From positions 1-64,000 of the forward strand of contig NZ_FXYY01000011.1 in the NCBI RefSeq assembly GCF_900169165.1: 64,000 bases of DNA, given 5' to 3'. The translations under genes and the position numbers were made by a program. A model generated the notes under the pieces. It made no database searches. It was not told the DNA's origin and worked only from the letters and a program-made list of their open reading frames with translations. Source of the stretch: Brevibacterium linens ATCC 9172. GTDB lineage: Bacteria > Actinomycetota > Actinomycetes > Actinomycetales > Brevibacteriaceae. This document shows positions 1 through 7,890 of the stretch, piece after piece. Positions within the stretch are counted from its first letter, which is position 1. The number at the start of each line of letters is the position of its first letter.

Positions 1-161
1 GCGCAGCATCCGGAACGGTTCGCGAAACCACCGACGACCCCGGCACCAGCCGAGGTCGTCGGGATCAACCATCGAGAGATAGACACGCTAGCAGCGTGAG
101 TGACTCCAAACAGCTTGACAGGGCGCGGCGCTCACACTTCGAACCCGCGGGCGCAGCGCGG
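1..161. other. Left edge, no gene recognised
   Basis: The first 161 bases lie downstream of the leftward sulfatase gene. I see no convincing coding frame, strong hairpin or repeat here. Open frames crossing this stretch are antisense shadows of the sulfatase gene. Confidence 0.6.
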
Positions 162-1772
162 TCAGTCGGCGGCAGGGATCTTGCCGAAGCGGAACGCCGA
201 CCAGAAGTCACCGCGCACGTAGCCGTGCTCCGGCTCCGGGTCGAAGTCCCAGTGGCGGACACGGCCGACCTTGAGCGCATCGGCGACAAGCTGACGGCTG
301 CGCTGCGAACCGAGCACATGCTCCTCGAGATGCTCGAGATCGTAGCGGGACTCGAGTTCGGCGCGCATCGACTCCCGCGCCTGGGCATAGGCCGGATCCT
401 CGGCCCGATTGACCAACTCGTCGGGGTCGGCGGCCAGGTCGAAGAGCAGCTCCGGGTCGCCCGGGCACACGGTGAGCTTGAGATCCCCACGCACCAGCGT
501 GACCTGCGGCCGGTAGGTGCCTTCGGCGAAGTACTCGATGACGACGTCGCGGTCCTCGGACTCGAACTCGCCGGCGGCCTCCCGCCGGGCGGACTCGAGC
601 AGCGAGGTTCCGCTCAGACCGTCATCGATCGCCGAGGCGGCCCCGGAGTTCGCATCGCCGGCACCCACCCGTGCTTCTCCCGTGGACTCGGAAGAGCCGG
701 AGGCCTGGCCCGTGCCCTGGGCGATGTCGAGCAGGGTCGGCGCGAGGTCGACGAGGCTGACCGGGTTCGCATACCGGCCCGGGGCGATCACCTCGGCGGG
801 TCCGTTGATGATGAGCGGGACCCGGGAGGACTGTTCGTACGGGGACATCTTGAACCACAGCCCCTTCTCCCCCAACATGTCGCCGTGGTCGCTCGTGACG
901 ATGATGACGGTGTTGTCCGTCAGGTCGAGTTCGGCCAGCCGGCGTCGGATGGCTCCGACGTGGTCGTCGATGTAGTTGACCGCCGCGTAGTAGGCCCGAC
1001 GTGCCCGCCGCACATCCTCGATGCCCGGTTCGCGTTCGTCGAAGCCGCACATCGTGCGCAGGCGGTGACTGTGCGGGTCCACGGCCGGATCGGGAACCTC
1101 GGGGTGGGCTGGATCCGGGATGGGCACCTCGGCGAATCGGTCCCAGTTGGCCTTCGGCGGCTCGTACGGGTCGTGGGGATGGATGAACGAGGTGACCATC
1201 AGGAACGGCTGGTCGGTCCCGGCGGCCTGATTCGCGCGTTTGCGATCGTTGAGGTGACGCAGGGTCTTGAAGATCACCTCGTCGTCGAAGTCCTGCTGGA
1301 CGTTCGCGGTCGCCGCACCGGCGGTGAACACGGGGTCGGCCTCGTGATACCACTGCAGCTTCTGCTCCAGGGGACGGTTCCAGTCGGGCACCATATCGAG
1401 GTCGGCCGGGTACACGTCCGTGGTCAGCCGCTCTTCGAAACCGTGGTGCTGGTCAGGACCGATGAAGTGCATCCGCCCGATCAGCGCCGTGTGATAGCCG
1501 AGCTTGCGCAGGCGGTGCGCGAAGGTTGGCACCGAGGCTGCGAAGTCATCGCCGTTGTCGAGGCAGTCGATCTCCGAGGGCATCCGCCCGGTCATCATCG
1601 ACGCCCGCGACGGCGAGCACAGCGGAGTATTGCAGTACGCACGGTCGAAGACGGCTCCATCGGCGGCCAGGGCGTCCATGTTCGGCGTCAGCGCGGCCGC
1701 ATCTCCGTAGGCGCCGAGGGCCTGGGCGGCCATCTGATCGGCTTGGATGACGACGATGTTCGGGGTGGTCAT
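162..1772 (-). CDS. betC: Choline-sulfatase-like sulfatase
   Basis: Predicted to hydrolyse choline-O-sulfate to choline and sulfate in the cytoplasm. The 536-residue protein has the type I sulfatase signature C-S-P-S-R at residues 52-56, where the Cys is normally converted to formylglycine, and an early metal-ligand Asp (QADQM, residue 12). The stretch MHFIGPDQHHGFEERLTTDV is characteristic of BetC rather than aryl-sulfatases. The ATG at 1772 overlaps the stop of the upstream BCCT carrier by 4 bp, so the two are translationally coupled. A low-complexity Gly/Ser/Ala segment around residues 345-385 is unusual for the family. It holds a copy of the 12-mer TCGCCGAGGCGG and a 28-nt block shared with the BCCT gene. 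Another small-molecule sulfate ester remains possible as substrate. Confidence 0.8.
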   Translation of the reverse strand: MTTPNIVVIQADQMAAQALGAYGDAAALTPNMDALAADGAVFDRAYCNTPLCSPSRASMMTGRMPSEIDCLDNGDDFAASVPTFAHRLRKLGYHTALIGRMHFIGPDQHHGFEERLTTDVYPADLDMVPDWNRPLEQKLQWYHEADPVFTAGAATANVQQDFDDEVIFKTLRHLNDRKRANQAAGTDQPFLMVTSFIHPHDPYEPPKANWDRFAEVPIPDPAHPEVPDPAVDPHSHRLRTMCGFDEREPGIEDVRRARRAYYAAVNYIDDHVGAIRRRLAELDLTDNTVIIVTSDHGDMLGEKGLWFKMSPYEQSSRVPLIINGPAEVIAPGRYANPVSLVDLAPTLLDIAQGTGQASGSSESTGEARVGAGDANSGAASAIDDGLSGTSLLESARREAAGEFESEDRDVVIEYFAEGTYRPQVTLVRGDLKLTVCPGDPELLFDLAADPDELVNRAEDPAYAQARESMRAELESRYDLEHLEEHVLGSQRSRQLVADALKVGRVRHWDFDPEPEHGYVRGDFWSAFRFGKIPAAD

Positions 1773-3988
1773 GAGTGGTCCTCTCTGCGGTCGGAGCCGA
1801 GGTCGGCTGCGGAATCGGTCACCGAATCCGGGTCGGATTCCGTCGCCGAGGCGGCCCCGGAGTCCGCATCGGTCGTGGAGGCGGCGTTCCCGTCCGTCGC
1901 GTCCGTCGTCGAGGCGGCGTCCGCCTCGGCGTGGGCGGTACCGTCATCCGGAGTCCATCCGTCGGCCCACTCCCCCGTCTCGTAGTCGAATCCGACGGGT
2001 TCGCCGTTCTCGTCCGTGCGCTGGTACCAGCCGGTGTAGTCCTCGTGCTCGGAGTCGATGCCGCAGTTCGCGCCGTCTCCCGGTTCGGTGGGCACGACCT
2101 GCAGGGCGAAGTCGTCACCATAGGATTCGGCACCGGCGACCACCGCATTGTCCACGGCGTTCTGCGCGTACTTCCGGCGCAGTGCCATCGGGTCGGTGCG
2201 CAGCTCCCTCACCCAGGCGATGATGATGAAGAGCATGATGACCGCGAACGGCACGGCCGTGACGATGACGAGCTGCTGGAGGCCCTCGAGGGCGTTCGCG
2301 TTGCCGAGCAGGAGCATGACCACGGAGATGCCCGACATCACCAGGCCCCAGAACACGACCACCCACTTCTTCGGCTCCTGGTCGCCGCGGCTGGCGAGCA
2401 TGCCCATGACCACGGAGGCGGAGTCCGCCGAGGTGATGAAGAAGATCGCGAGCACGACGATCGCCACGAACGGCAGCCATTCGACGTAGGGAAGGTTGTC
2501 GACGAGGGCGAAGAAGACCTCGGGTGCGGCCATGCTGTCGGAGAACCCGGCGGCGCCGTCCCGGTACATCGAGATCGAGGTTCCGCCCATGATCCCGTAG
2601 GCGACGAAGAGCAGCGTCGAGGGGATGAAGATCGTGCCGAGGAGGAACTGGCGGATGCTGCGCCCGCGCGAGATGCGGGCGATGAAGGTGCCGACGAAAG
2701 GCGACCAGGAGATCCACCAGGCCCAGTAGTAGACGGTCCACACCGACTGGAACTCCTGGGTATCGGAGCCCCAGGACAGGGACTTGCCCATGAGGTCGAA
2801 CATCGACCCGAGGTACTCCATGAGCGCCGAGGGCAGCAGGTTGAGCAGGAACAGGGTCGGCCCGAGGAAGAGGACGATGCCGACGATGCCGATCGTGAGC
2901 ACGATGTTGATGCTCGACAGGTAGCGGATGCCCTTCGACACACCCGAGACCGCGGAGATGATGAAGCCGATGGTGAGGACGAGGATGATGATGACGAGCA
3001 TATTGTTCGTCATCGGTCCCGCACCGGAGACGATGCTCACTCCGGTGCCGATCTGCATGGCTGCGATGCCGAGCGCGGCGGCCGTGCCGAACAGTGTGGC
3101 GACGATGGCGAAGATGTCGACGAGTTTGCCGGCGAAGCCCTCCGACTGTCGTTTGCCGAAGAGGCCGACGAAGATCGAGGACAGCAGCAGGGACCTGCCG
3201 CGGCGATAGGCGGCGTACGCGATCGCGCCGCCCACCAGGGCGTACATCGCCCAAGCGTGGAATCCCCAGTGGTAGTAGGTCTGCGCCATCGCGCCGTGGA
3301 GCGCTTCGATCGACTCCGGATCATTCGTCAGCGGGGGTGGAGTGATGAAGTAGGTCAGCGGCTCGGAGGGGCCGAAGAAGAGGACTCCGATGCCGATGCC
3401 CGCAGCGAAGAGCATCGCCACCCAGGCGAACGTGGAGAACTCGGCCTTCTCCCCGTCCTTTCCGAGCGGGATCTTTCCGTACGGGGAGAACGCGAGGATG
3501 AGCATCGCGACGAGGATGACGAGGGCGACGAGGTTGAACAGCCAGCCCACATTCATCGTCGACCAGTCGAATGCGGCCTGCGCCACCGAGGCGACGCTGC
3601 CGGAATCGGCGATGCCCCAGATGACGAAGGCGACCGTGAGGGTTCCGGCGATCGCGAAGATCACTTTGTCGAGGGAGTACCGGCGTCGCTGTTCGTCGAT
3701 GGCGATGCCGGGCACGAGGATCGGGTGGGTGTCGTGCGGGTAGTGGCCGTGTGTGTCTTCGAGATCGGCCTTCACGGGACCGCGCGGGCGGCGGTAGTCG
3801 AATTGGCCGAGGTTGCGCCCGGTCTCGCGACCGACGCGTTTGGCGTCAGCCCCCATCCGGCGGGCATCGGCCATGATCCGTTCGCGAGATGCGCGGCGGG
3901 CCGCCTCGGTGGGGGCATCGGACCGCTTTTCCGGACCCGGATCCTGTTCGTCGGTGCGTTTTGAGTCATCTGTCATGTGTCGGTTCAC
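1769..3988 (-). CDS. BCCT family transporter (choline/betaine type)
   Basis: A betaine/choline/carnitine-type secondary transporter of 739 residues, predicted to import a quaternary ammonium compound with sodium or protons. The middle carries about 12 membrane segments and the BCCT signature region with the Trp-rich run YYWAWWISWSPFVGTFIARI. The N-terminal tail of about 100 residues is hydrophilic and charged. The C-terminal tail of about 150 residues is acidic, Ala/Ser/Thr/Asp-rich and repetitive, which in BCCT proteins often has an osmosensory role. An in-frame ATG 12 bp downstream (3976) is an alternative start. It overlaps the choline-sulfatase gene, so choline sulfate, choline or betaine is the likely cargo; this is inferred from context. 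Confidence 0.85.
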   Translation of the reverse strand: MNRHMTDDSKRTDEQDPGPEKRSDAPTEAARRASRERIMADARRMGADAKRVGRETGRNLGQFDYRRPRGPVKADLEDTHGHYPHDTHPILVPGIAIDEQRRRYSLDKVIFAIAGTLTVAFVIWGIADSGSVASVAQAAFDWSTMNVGWLFNLVALVILVAMLILAFSPYGKIPLGKDGEKAEFSTFAWVAMLFAAGIGIGVLFFGPSEPLTYFITPPPLTNDPESIEALHGAMAQTYYHWGFHAWAMYALVGGAIAYAAYRRGRSLLLSSIFVGLFGKRQSEGFAGKLVDIFAIVATLFGTAAALGIAAMQIGTGVSIVSGAGPMTNNMLVIIILVLTIGFIISAVSGVSKGIRYLSSINIVLTIGIVGIVLFLGPTLFLLNLLPSALMEYLGSMFDLMGKSLSWGSDTQEFQSVWTVYYWAWWISWSPFVGTFIARISRGRSIRQFLLGTIFIPSTLLFVAYGIMGGTSISMYRDGAAGFSDSMAAPEVFFALVDNLPYVEWLPFVAIVVLAIFFITSADSASVVMGMLASRGDQEPKKWVVVFWGLVMSGISVVMLLLGNANALEGLQQLVIVTAVPFAVIMLFIIIAWVRELRTDPMALRRKYAQNAVDNAVVAGAESYGDDFALQVVPTEPGDGANCGIDSEHEDYTGWYQRTDENGEPVGFDYETGEWADGWTPDDGTAHAEADAASTTDATDGNAASTTDADSGAASATESDPDSVTDSAADLGSDRREDHS

Positions 3989-4159
3989 ACTCTTTCGATT
4001 GTTGCGGAAACTGCCGAGATCGATCGGTGCCGCGCACGGAGACGAACGCGTCAGGAGCCGATGGCATGAACGCCCATCGGGTCAGAGTCGGAGATCAGGT
4101 GCTGCGACCGGCCGGCGGTCGTCGATCCGGCAGATGGTCTGCGGATCGGCGATCAGCGA

Positions 4160-4291
4160 CTAGGGCTCTCCGCCCCACCAGCCGATGGCCACGGGTTCCC
4201 AGGAATCATTGGCGAAGCCGTAGCTCGGGCGTTCTCGATTCGGGGTCGACCATCCCCAGCGGTGGTGGTCGTCGAATCTGAGAGGGGTCAT
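4160..4291 (-). CDS. Small Trp-rich hypothetical protein, 43 aa
   Basis: A 43-residue frame on the same strand as, and 171 bp upstream of, the BCCT gene. It begins MTPLRFDDHHRWGW and ends AIGWWGGEP, with five Trp in 43 residues and no membrane segment. About three quarters of its codons end in G or C, as in real genes here. The upstream GAAGG lies very close to the ATG, so the ribosome site is poor. I do not recognise the family. It could be a small partner of the carrier, a leader peptide, or an independent microprotein. It fills most of the otherwise empty 505-bp gap between the BCCT and SMR genes. Confidence 0.45.
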   Translation of the reverse strand: MTPLRFDDHHRWGWSTPNRERPSYGFANDSWEPVAIGWWGGEP

Positions 4292-4493
4292 GCCTTCGGA
4301 CGATAACAACTTGCGTGAGGCTTCACAATAAATCCTCAGCAGCGAATGGGCGCCGCCCTCGCCGAGGATGCACCGAGCTGAGCCCTCGCCGAGGATGCAC
4401 CGGGCGTAGCCGCTCGGACCTGCCCCGCGCGGGAACGGTCAATCGGGCAGTCCTGGTCGATTCGGCAGTCCCGGTCGATTCGGCAGACCTGGG

Positions 4494-4808
4494 TCAGCCG
4501 ATTTCGACGAGCACGACGCCGATGGCGATGAATCCGATGCCCAGCAGCGCCTTGCGCGTGAGCGGATCCTTCCAGATGACCCGGGAGAGCAGGCAGACCA
4601 GCGCGACTCCGCAGGCCGCCCACAGACCATAGGCGACGCCGAGCGGCATGCCCTCGGCGAGCGTGCGACCGAGGAAGAAGAAGGCCGCGGTGTAGCTGAT
4701 GGCCACGGGAATGAACCAGATCCTGCGCTGCAGTCCGGCGCTCGCACGCAGGCACAGGGTGCCGGCGACCTCGCTGAGGATCGACAGGGCCAACCACATC
4801 CAGCTCAT
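4494..4808 (-). CDS. SMR family efflux subunit (second of a pair)
   Basis: A 104-residue small multidrug resistance protein with four membrane helices. The conserved Glu of helix 1 is present (LALSILSEVAGTLCLRAS, Glu about residue 13), the proton/substrate residue of the family. It overlaps the preceding SMR gene by 4 bp, an arrangement typical of paired heterodimeric SMR pumps such as EbrAB or YkkCD. The cargo is likely a lipophilic or guanidinium-type cation, but the sequence does not settle which. Confidence 0.85.
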   Translation of the reverse strand: MSWMWLALSILSEVAGTLCLRASAGLQRRIWFIPVAISYTAAFFFLGRTLAEGMPLGVAYGLWAACGVALVCLLSRVIWKDPLTRKALLGIGFIAIGVVLVEIG

Positions 4809-5164
4809 TCGGTCACCTCCGTCTCCACGGTCGCGGATTCTTCGGGAGTGCCGGATTCGACGAGGATGACGCCGATGATGATGAGGGCGATGCCGATGAT
4901 GGCGCCGACGCTCAGGAGCTCACCGAAGAACACGACACCGAGCACGGCGACGAGGGCGACCCCGCTGGCCGACCACGTCGCGTAGACGGCGCCCAGCGGC
5001 ATGCCCAGCCGCTGGGTGAGGCCGAGGATGAAGAAGGCCGCGGCGTAGAGGACGACGACCCCGGGAATCCACACGGGATCGGCGACCGCGGCACGCAGCA
5101 TCAGGGTGGCGGCCACCTCGGCGAGGATGGCGGTGACGAGCAGCAGCAGACGTGTCGAGTTCAT
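4805..5164 (-). CDS. SMR family efflux subunit (first of a pair)
   Basis: A 119-residue four-helix SMR protein. Helix 1 carries the essential Glu in the stretch LLLVTAILAEVAATLMLRAA, and the helix 3 region includes the typical GAVYATWSASGVAL motif. The tail after helix 4 is acidic and longer than in its partner. The start overlaps the end of the upstream TetR gene by 4 bp (5161-5164), so tetR, smr1 and smr2 form one transcript that the repressor probably controls itself. Confidence 0.87.
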   Translation of the reverse strand: MNSTRLLLLVTAILAEVAATLMLRAAVADPVWIPGVVVLYAAAFFILGLTQRLGMPLGAVYATWSASGVALVAVLGVVFFGELLSVGAIIGIALIIIGVILVESGTPEESATVETEVTE

Positions 5165-5796
5165 CCTGTCACCTCCGCTCCGGCGTCGTCGGACGCTTCC
5201 GCTCCGGCATCGTCGGACGCTCCCACAGCGACTCCCGCAGCGGCATCGATGGCTGCCTCAGCGCCATCGATGAGCGCGAGCGCGTGTGTGCGCACGGCCG
5301 CGAGATCACTGGAGGGGAACACTCCGGTGGCTTCGGACATCCATGCGCCGTCGGCACAGAATCGGGCTGCGGTGAGCAGAGACACGGCACGATCATCGAG
5401 CCCGGCGGTGTCGAACCACGGGCCGAGATGCTCGCTCCACGCCCGCGACAGCTTCGGGTGGTAGAGCGCATCGGAGAAGATCCAATAGTCGGCGCGCGAG
5501 ACCTCGGCGGTGGTGGCCACGGTGACGTAGGCCCGGTGCCGGTCGAAGCTCGTCAGCTCCTGACTCGAATGTCCGGTGTGCTCGCGCAGCCGCTGCGCCC
5601 AGTCCTTCGCGGCATGGTCGACGAGCCCGAGCATGAGCGCTTCCTTGGACGGGAAGTGATACATCAGGCCCGGCTTCGTCAGTCCCGCCTGCTGCGCGAC
5701 CGATTCGAGCGAGATCGTCACACCCTGCACCGAATCGTGCGATTCGGCCAGAGCCTTCGCCGCCTCGAGAATCCGCGTCCGTCCGTCATTCGCCAT
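5161..5796 (-). CDS. TetR family repressor of the SMR pair
   Basis: A 211-residue TetR-type regulator. The N-terminal helix-turn-helix (about residues 8-55) has the family pattern ending in LTKPGLMYHFPSKEAL. The C-terminal ligand domain is divergent and ends in an Ala-rich tail with two near-identical Ala/Ser/Asp blocks. It is the first gene of the tetR-smr-smr operon. A perfect 24-bp palindrome begins 6 bp upstream of its ATG and is the obvious operator, so it should repress its own operon until a cationic ligand binds. Confidence 0.85.
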   Translation of the reverse strand: MANDGRTRILEAAKALAESHDSVQGVTISLESVAQQAGLTKPGLMYHFPSKEALMLGLVDHAAKDWAQRLREHTGHSSQELTSFDRHRAYVTVATTAEVSRADYWIFSDALYHPKLSRAWSEHLGPWFDTAGLDDRAVSLLTAARFCADGAWMSEATGVFPSSDLAAVRTHALALIDGAEAAIDAAAGVAVGASDDAGAEASDDAGAEVTG

Positions 5797-5802
5797 ACCG
5801 CA

Positions 5803-5826
5803 ACTTTACCAACCGGTTGGTAAAGT
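5803..5826. promoter_or_regulatory. Perfect 24-bp palindromic TetR operator
   Basis: The half-site ACTTTACCAACC is followed directly by its exact reverse complement. It sits 6-30 bp upstream of the tetR start, where it would overlap the promoter or transcription start. The core ACCAACCGGTTGGT resembles operators of QacR/RutR-like TetR proteins. Confidence 0.8.
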
Positions 5827-5841
5827 CCACCAGCGCGGAAG

Positions 5842-5879
5842 AGAGGGTGGTCCGCACCACGCGGTGTGAACCACCCTCT
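5842..5879 (-). terminator. Hairpin after ABC importer operon
   Basis: A 10-bp stem (AGAGGGTGGT / ACCACCCTCT) with an 18-nt loop that can pair internally (CACC/GGTG). It lies downstream of the leftward ABC importer genes and upstream of tetR, so it would insulate the two operons. There is no clear U-tract. Confidence 0.5.
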
Positions 5880-5964
5880 TATGCGCCTCGGCCGGGTGTC
5901 ATGCGCGCGGCTGCTCTCCAGCGAGCCCGGCACCCTTGCGCTTCAGCGGCTGTCGAGTCTCGGC

Positions 5965-6756
5965 TCAGTTGAGCAGTGCCCGGTCGCCGAGCGTCGCTCC
6001 CTTGAGTTTCGAGAATTCGCCGAGCAGGGTCTCGACGGTCAGGTCCTTCTTCTCCTCGGCCGAAGCCTGGTAGATGATCCGCCCCTCGTGCATCATGATC
6101 AGCCGGTTGCCCAGCGCGATCGCCTGCTCCATATTGTGGGTGACCATGAGGGTGGTCAGCCCGTCGGCCTCGACGATCTTCTTCGTCAGGGTCGACACGA
6201 GGGCTGCACGCTGCGGGTCGAGAGCGGCGGTGTGCTCGTCGAGCAGCAGGATCCGCGGCTGGGTGAATCCGGCCATGAGCAGGCTCAGTGCCTGCCGCTG
6301 TCCGCCGGAGAGCAGTCCGACCTTCGTCTTCAGCCGGTTCTCGAGGCCGAGTTCGAGAGTCGCCAGCTCCTCTTTGAAGTGCTCGCGCCGTTCCGAGGTG
6401 GTCCCCCGCCCCAGCCCGCGCGGCTTTCCGCGTTTGAGCGCAAGGGAGAGGTTCTGTTCGATCGTGAGGTCCGGAGCGGTTCCGGCCATCGGATCCTGGA
6501 AGACTCGGCCCAGGTATCCCGCTCGCTTGTATTCGGGCATCCGCGACACCTCGGCACCGTCGATGGTGATCGACCCGGAGTCGATGGGCAGGCGGCCGGA
6601 GATGGTGTTGAGCAGGGTCGATTTTCCGGCACCGTTGGAACCGATGACGGTGACGAAGTCGGATTCGTCGAGTTCGAGCGAAAGCCCCTGCAGTGCCTTG
6701 CGTTCGTTGACGGTGCCGGGGAAGAAGGTCTTGGAGATGTTGTCGATCGTGAGCAT
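5965..6756 (-). CDS. ABC transporter ATPase, TrpXYZ type
   Basis: A 263-residue ATP-binding subunit. Walker A is IGSNGAGKST, the signature motif is LLSGGQRQALSL and Walker B is ILLLDEHTAALD, with a downstream switch His in MVTHNMEQAI. The ATG at 6756 was chosen because the protein begins MLTIDNISKTFFPG at the usual distance from Walker A; the longer open frame upstream is a shadow of the permease gene. It starts 5 bp after the permease stop. The three subunits form an importer of the family with an ABC_sub_bind-type receptor. The ligand is not evident. Confidence 0.88.
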   Translation of the reverse strand: MLTIDNISKTFFPGTVNERKALQGLSLELDESDFVTVIGSNGAGKSTLLNTISGRLPIDSGSITIDGAEVSRMPEYKRAGYLGRVFQDPMAGTAPDLTIEQNLSLALKRGKPRGLGRGTTSERREHFKEELATLELGLENRLKTKVGLLSGGQRQALSLLMAGFTQPRILLLDEHTAALDPQRAALVSTLTKKIVEADGLTTLMVTHNMEQAIALGNRLIMMHEGRIIYQASAEEKKDLTVETLLGEFSKLKGATLGDRALLN

Positions 6757-6761
6757 GGGTC

Positions 6762-7745
6762 TCAGATCTCCTTCCCTGCTCGGGCGCCGGTCGCGCCGGC
6801 GGGGGTGTCGGCGACCTCGCCGGGGTCTTTCATCTCGGTCGTTCCCGCCGGCACCGAGGCGGTCGCGCGGTTGCCGCGCCCGCGCAGCGAGGGGATCCGT
6901 TTGAGGAACCCCCATCTGGGCAGCAGCAGTGCGATGACGACGAGCAGCGCGGTCGTCAGCTTCATATCGTTCGTATCCAGGCCCGCGCGCAGGGCGAGGA
7001 AGATGATGAGCCGGTAGAAGACCGACCCGAGGAGTGCGCCGAGGCTGGCCATGACGATGTTGCGGCCGCCGAACACGGCCTGGCCGAGGATCACCGAGGC
7101 GAGCCCGACGAGGATGAGGCCGATGCCCATGCTGATATCGGAGAACCCCTGGTACTGGGCGACGAGCGCTCCGCAGAGCGCGACGAATCCGTTCGACAGC
7201 GCCAGGGTGAGCATCGTCGAGTTGTCGGTGTTGACGCCGAGGCTGCGGATCATCTCCTTGTTGTTGCCGGTGGCCTGGATGGCCAGTCCGAGGTCGGTGG
7301 TGAGGAACCAGTCGATGGCGAACTTGAGGATGAGGGCGAAGGCCAGCAGGATCGCAATCGACACCCAGGTGCCCAAGAGCATGTTCTCGCGCAGCGGGGT
7401 GAACACGGTGTCTTCTCGCAGGAGCGGCAGGTTCGCCTTCCCCATGATCCGCAGGTTGATCGACCACAGGCCGATCATCGTGAGGATTCCGGCGAGCAGT
7501 CCGTCGATGCCGCCCTTCGTGTGGAGCAGGCCGGTGATGTAGCCGGCGATGAGTCCGGCGCCGATCGCCGCGAGCGTGGCCAGGAAAGGGTTGACCCCGG
7601 CGATGATGAGGGAGGCTGCGGTGGCGCCGCCCGTGGTGAAGCTTCCGTCGACGGTGAGGTCGGGGAAGTTGAGGACCTTGAAGGTCAGATAGACCCCGAG
7701 CGCCATCGCGCCGTAGATGAGCCCGAGCTCCAATGCTCCGAACAT
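6762..7745 (-). CDS. ABC transporter permease, TrpXYZ type
   Basis: A 327-residue membrane protein with about 8-9 hydrophobic helices and the branched-chain-amino-acid-permease-like fold of TrpY proteins. The pattern KVLNFPDLTVDGSFTTGGA near the N-terminus is typical of permeases paired with ABC_sub_bind receptors. The last 45 residues are hydrophilic. It lies between the receptor gene (145 bp upstream, separated by a strong hairpin) and the ATPase gene. The cargo is unknown. Confidence 0.85.
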   Translation of the reverse strand: MFGALELGLIYGAMALGVYLTFKVLNFPDLTVDGSFTTGGATAASLIIAGVNPFLATLAAIGAGLIAGYITGLLHTKGGIDGLLAGILTMIGLWSINLRIMGKANLPLLREDTVFTPLRENMLLGTWVSIAILLAFALILKFAIDWFLTTDLGLAIQATGNNKEMIRSLGVNTDNSTMLTLALSNGFVALCGALVAQYQGFSDISMGIGLILVGLASVILGQAVFGGRNIVMASLGALLGSVFYRLIIFLALRAGLDTNDMKLTTALLVVIALLLPRWGFLKRIPSLRGRGNRATASVPAGTTEMKDPGEVADTPAGATGARAGKEI

Positions 7746-7780
7746 GGGTTTCCGTTCATTTCTGGTGTGTGGTTCGTGGT

Positions 7781-7822
7781 GGCCCCGAGGTCGTCGGCGT
7801 CGGTGCCGACGACCTCGGGGCC
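7781..7822 (-). promoter_or_regulatory. 18-bp perfect intercistronic hairpin
   Basis: Left arm 7781-7798 (GGCCCCGAGGTCGTCGGC) and right arm 7805-7822 are exact complements around a 6-nt loop. It sits between the receptor gene and the permease/ATPase genes of one operon. A partial terminator or 3'-end protector here would let the receptor be made in excess over the membrane subunits. That role is inferred from position. Confidence 0.7.
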
Positions 7823-7890
7823 GGTGACGGCGGTGCAGTCGAGGAGTTCAGGACTCTCTGCACCGGGTCACGGGGTGTTGCGTGCGTCGA

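Noticed and set aside
1775-3964. A 729-residue frame antisense to the BCCT gene
   Set aside because: High GC codon bias leaves long antisense frames open. The product is charged, repetitive and without domain pattern, while the opposite strand encodes a clear BCCT carrier.
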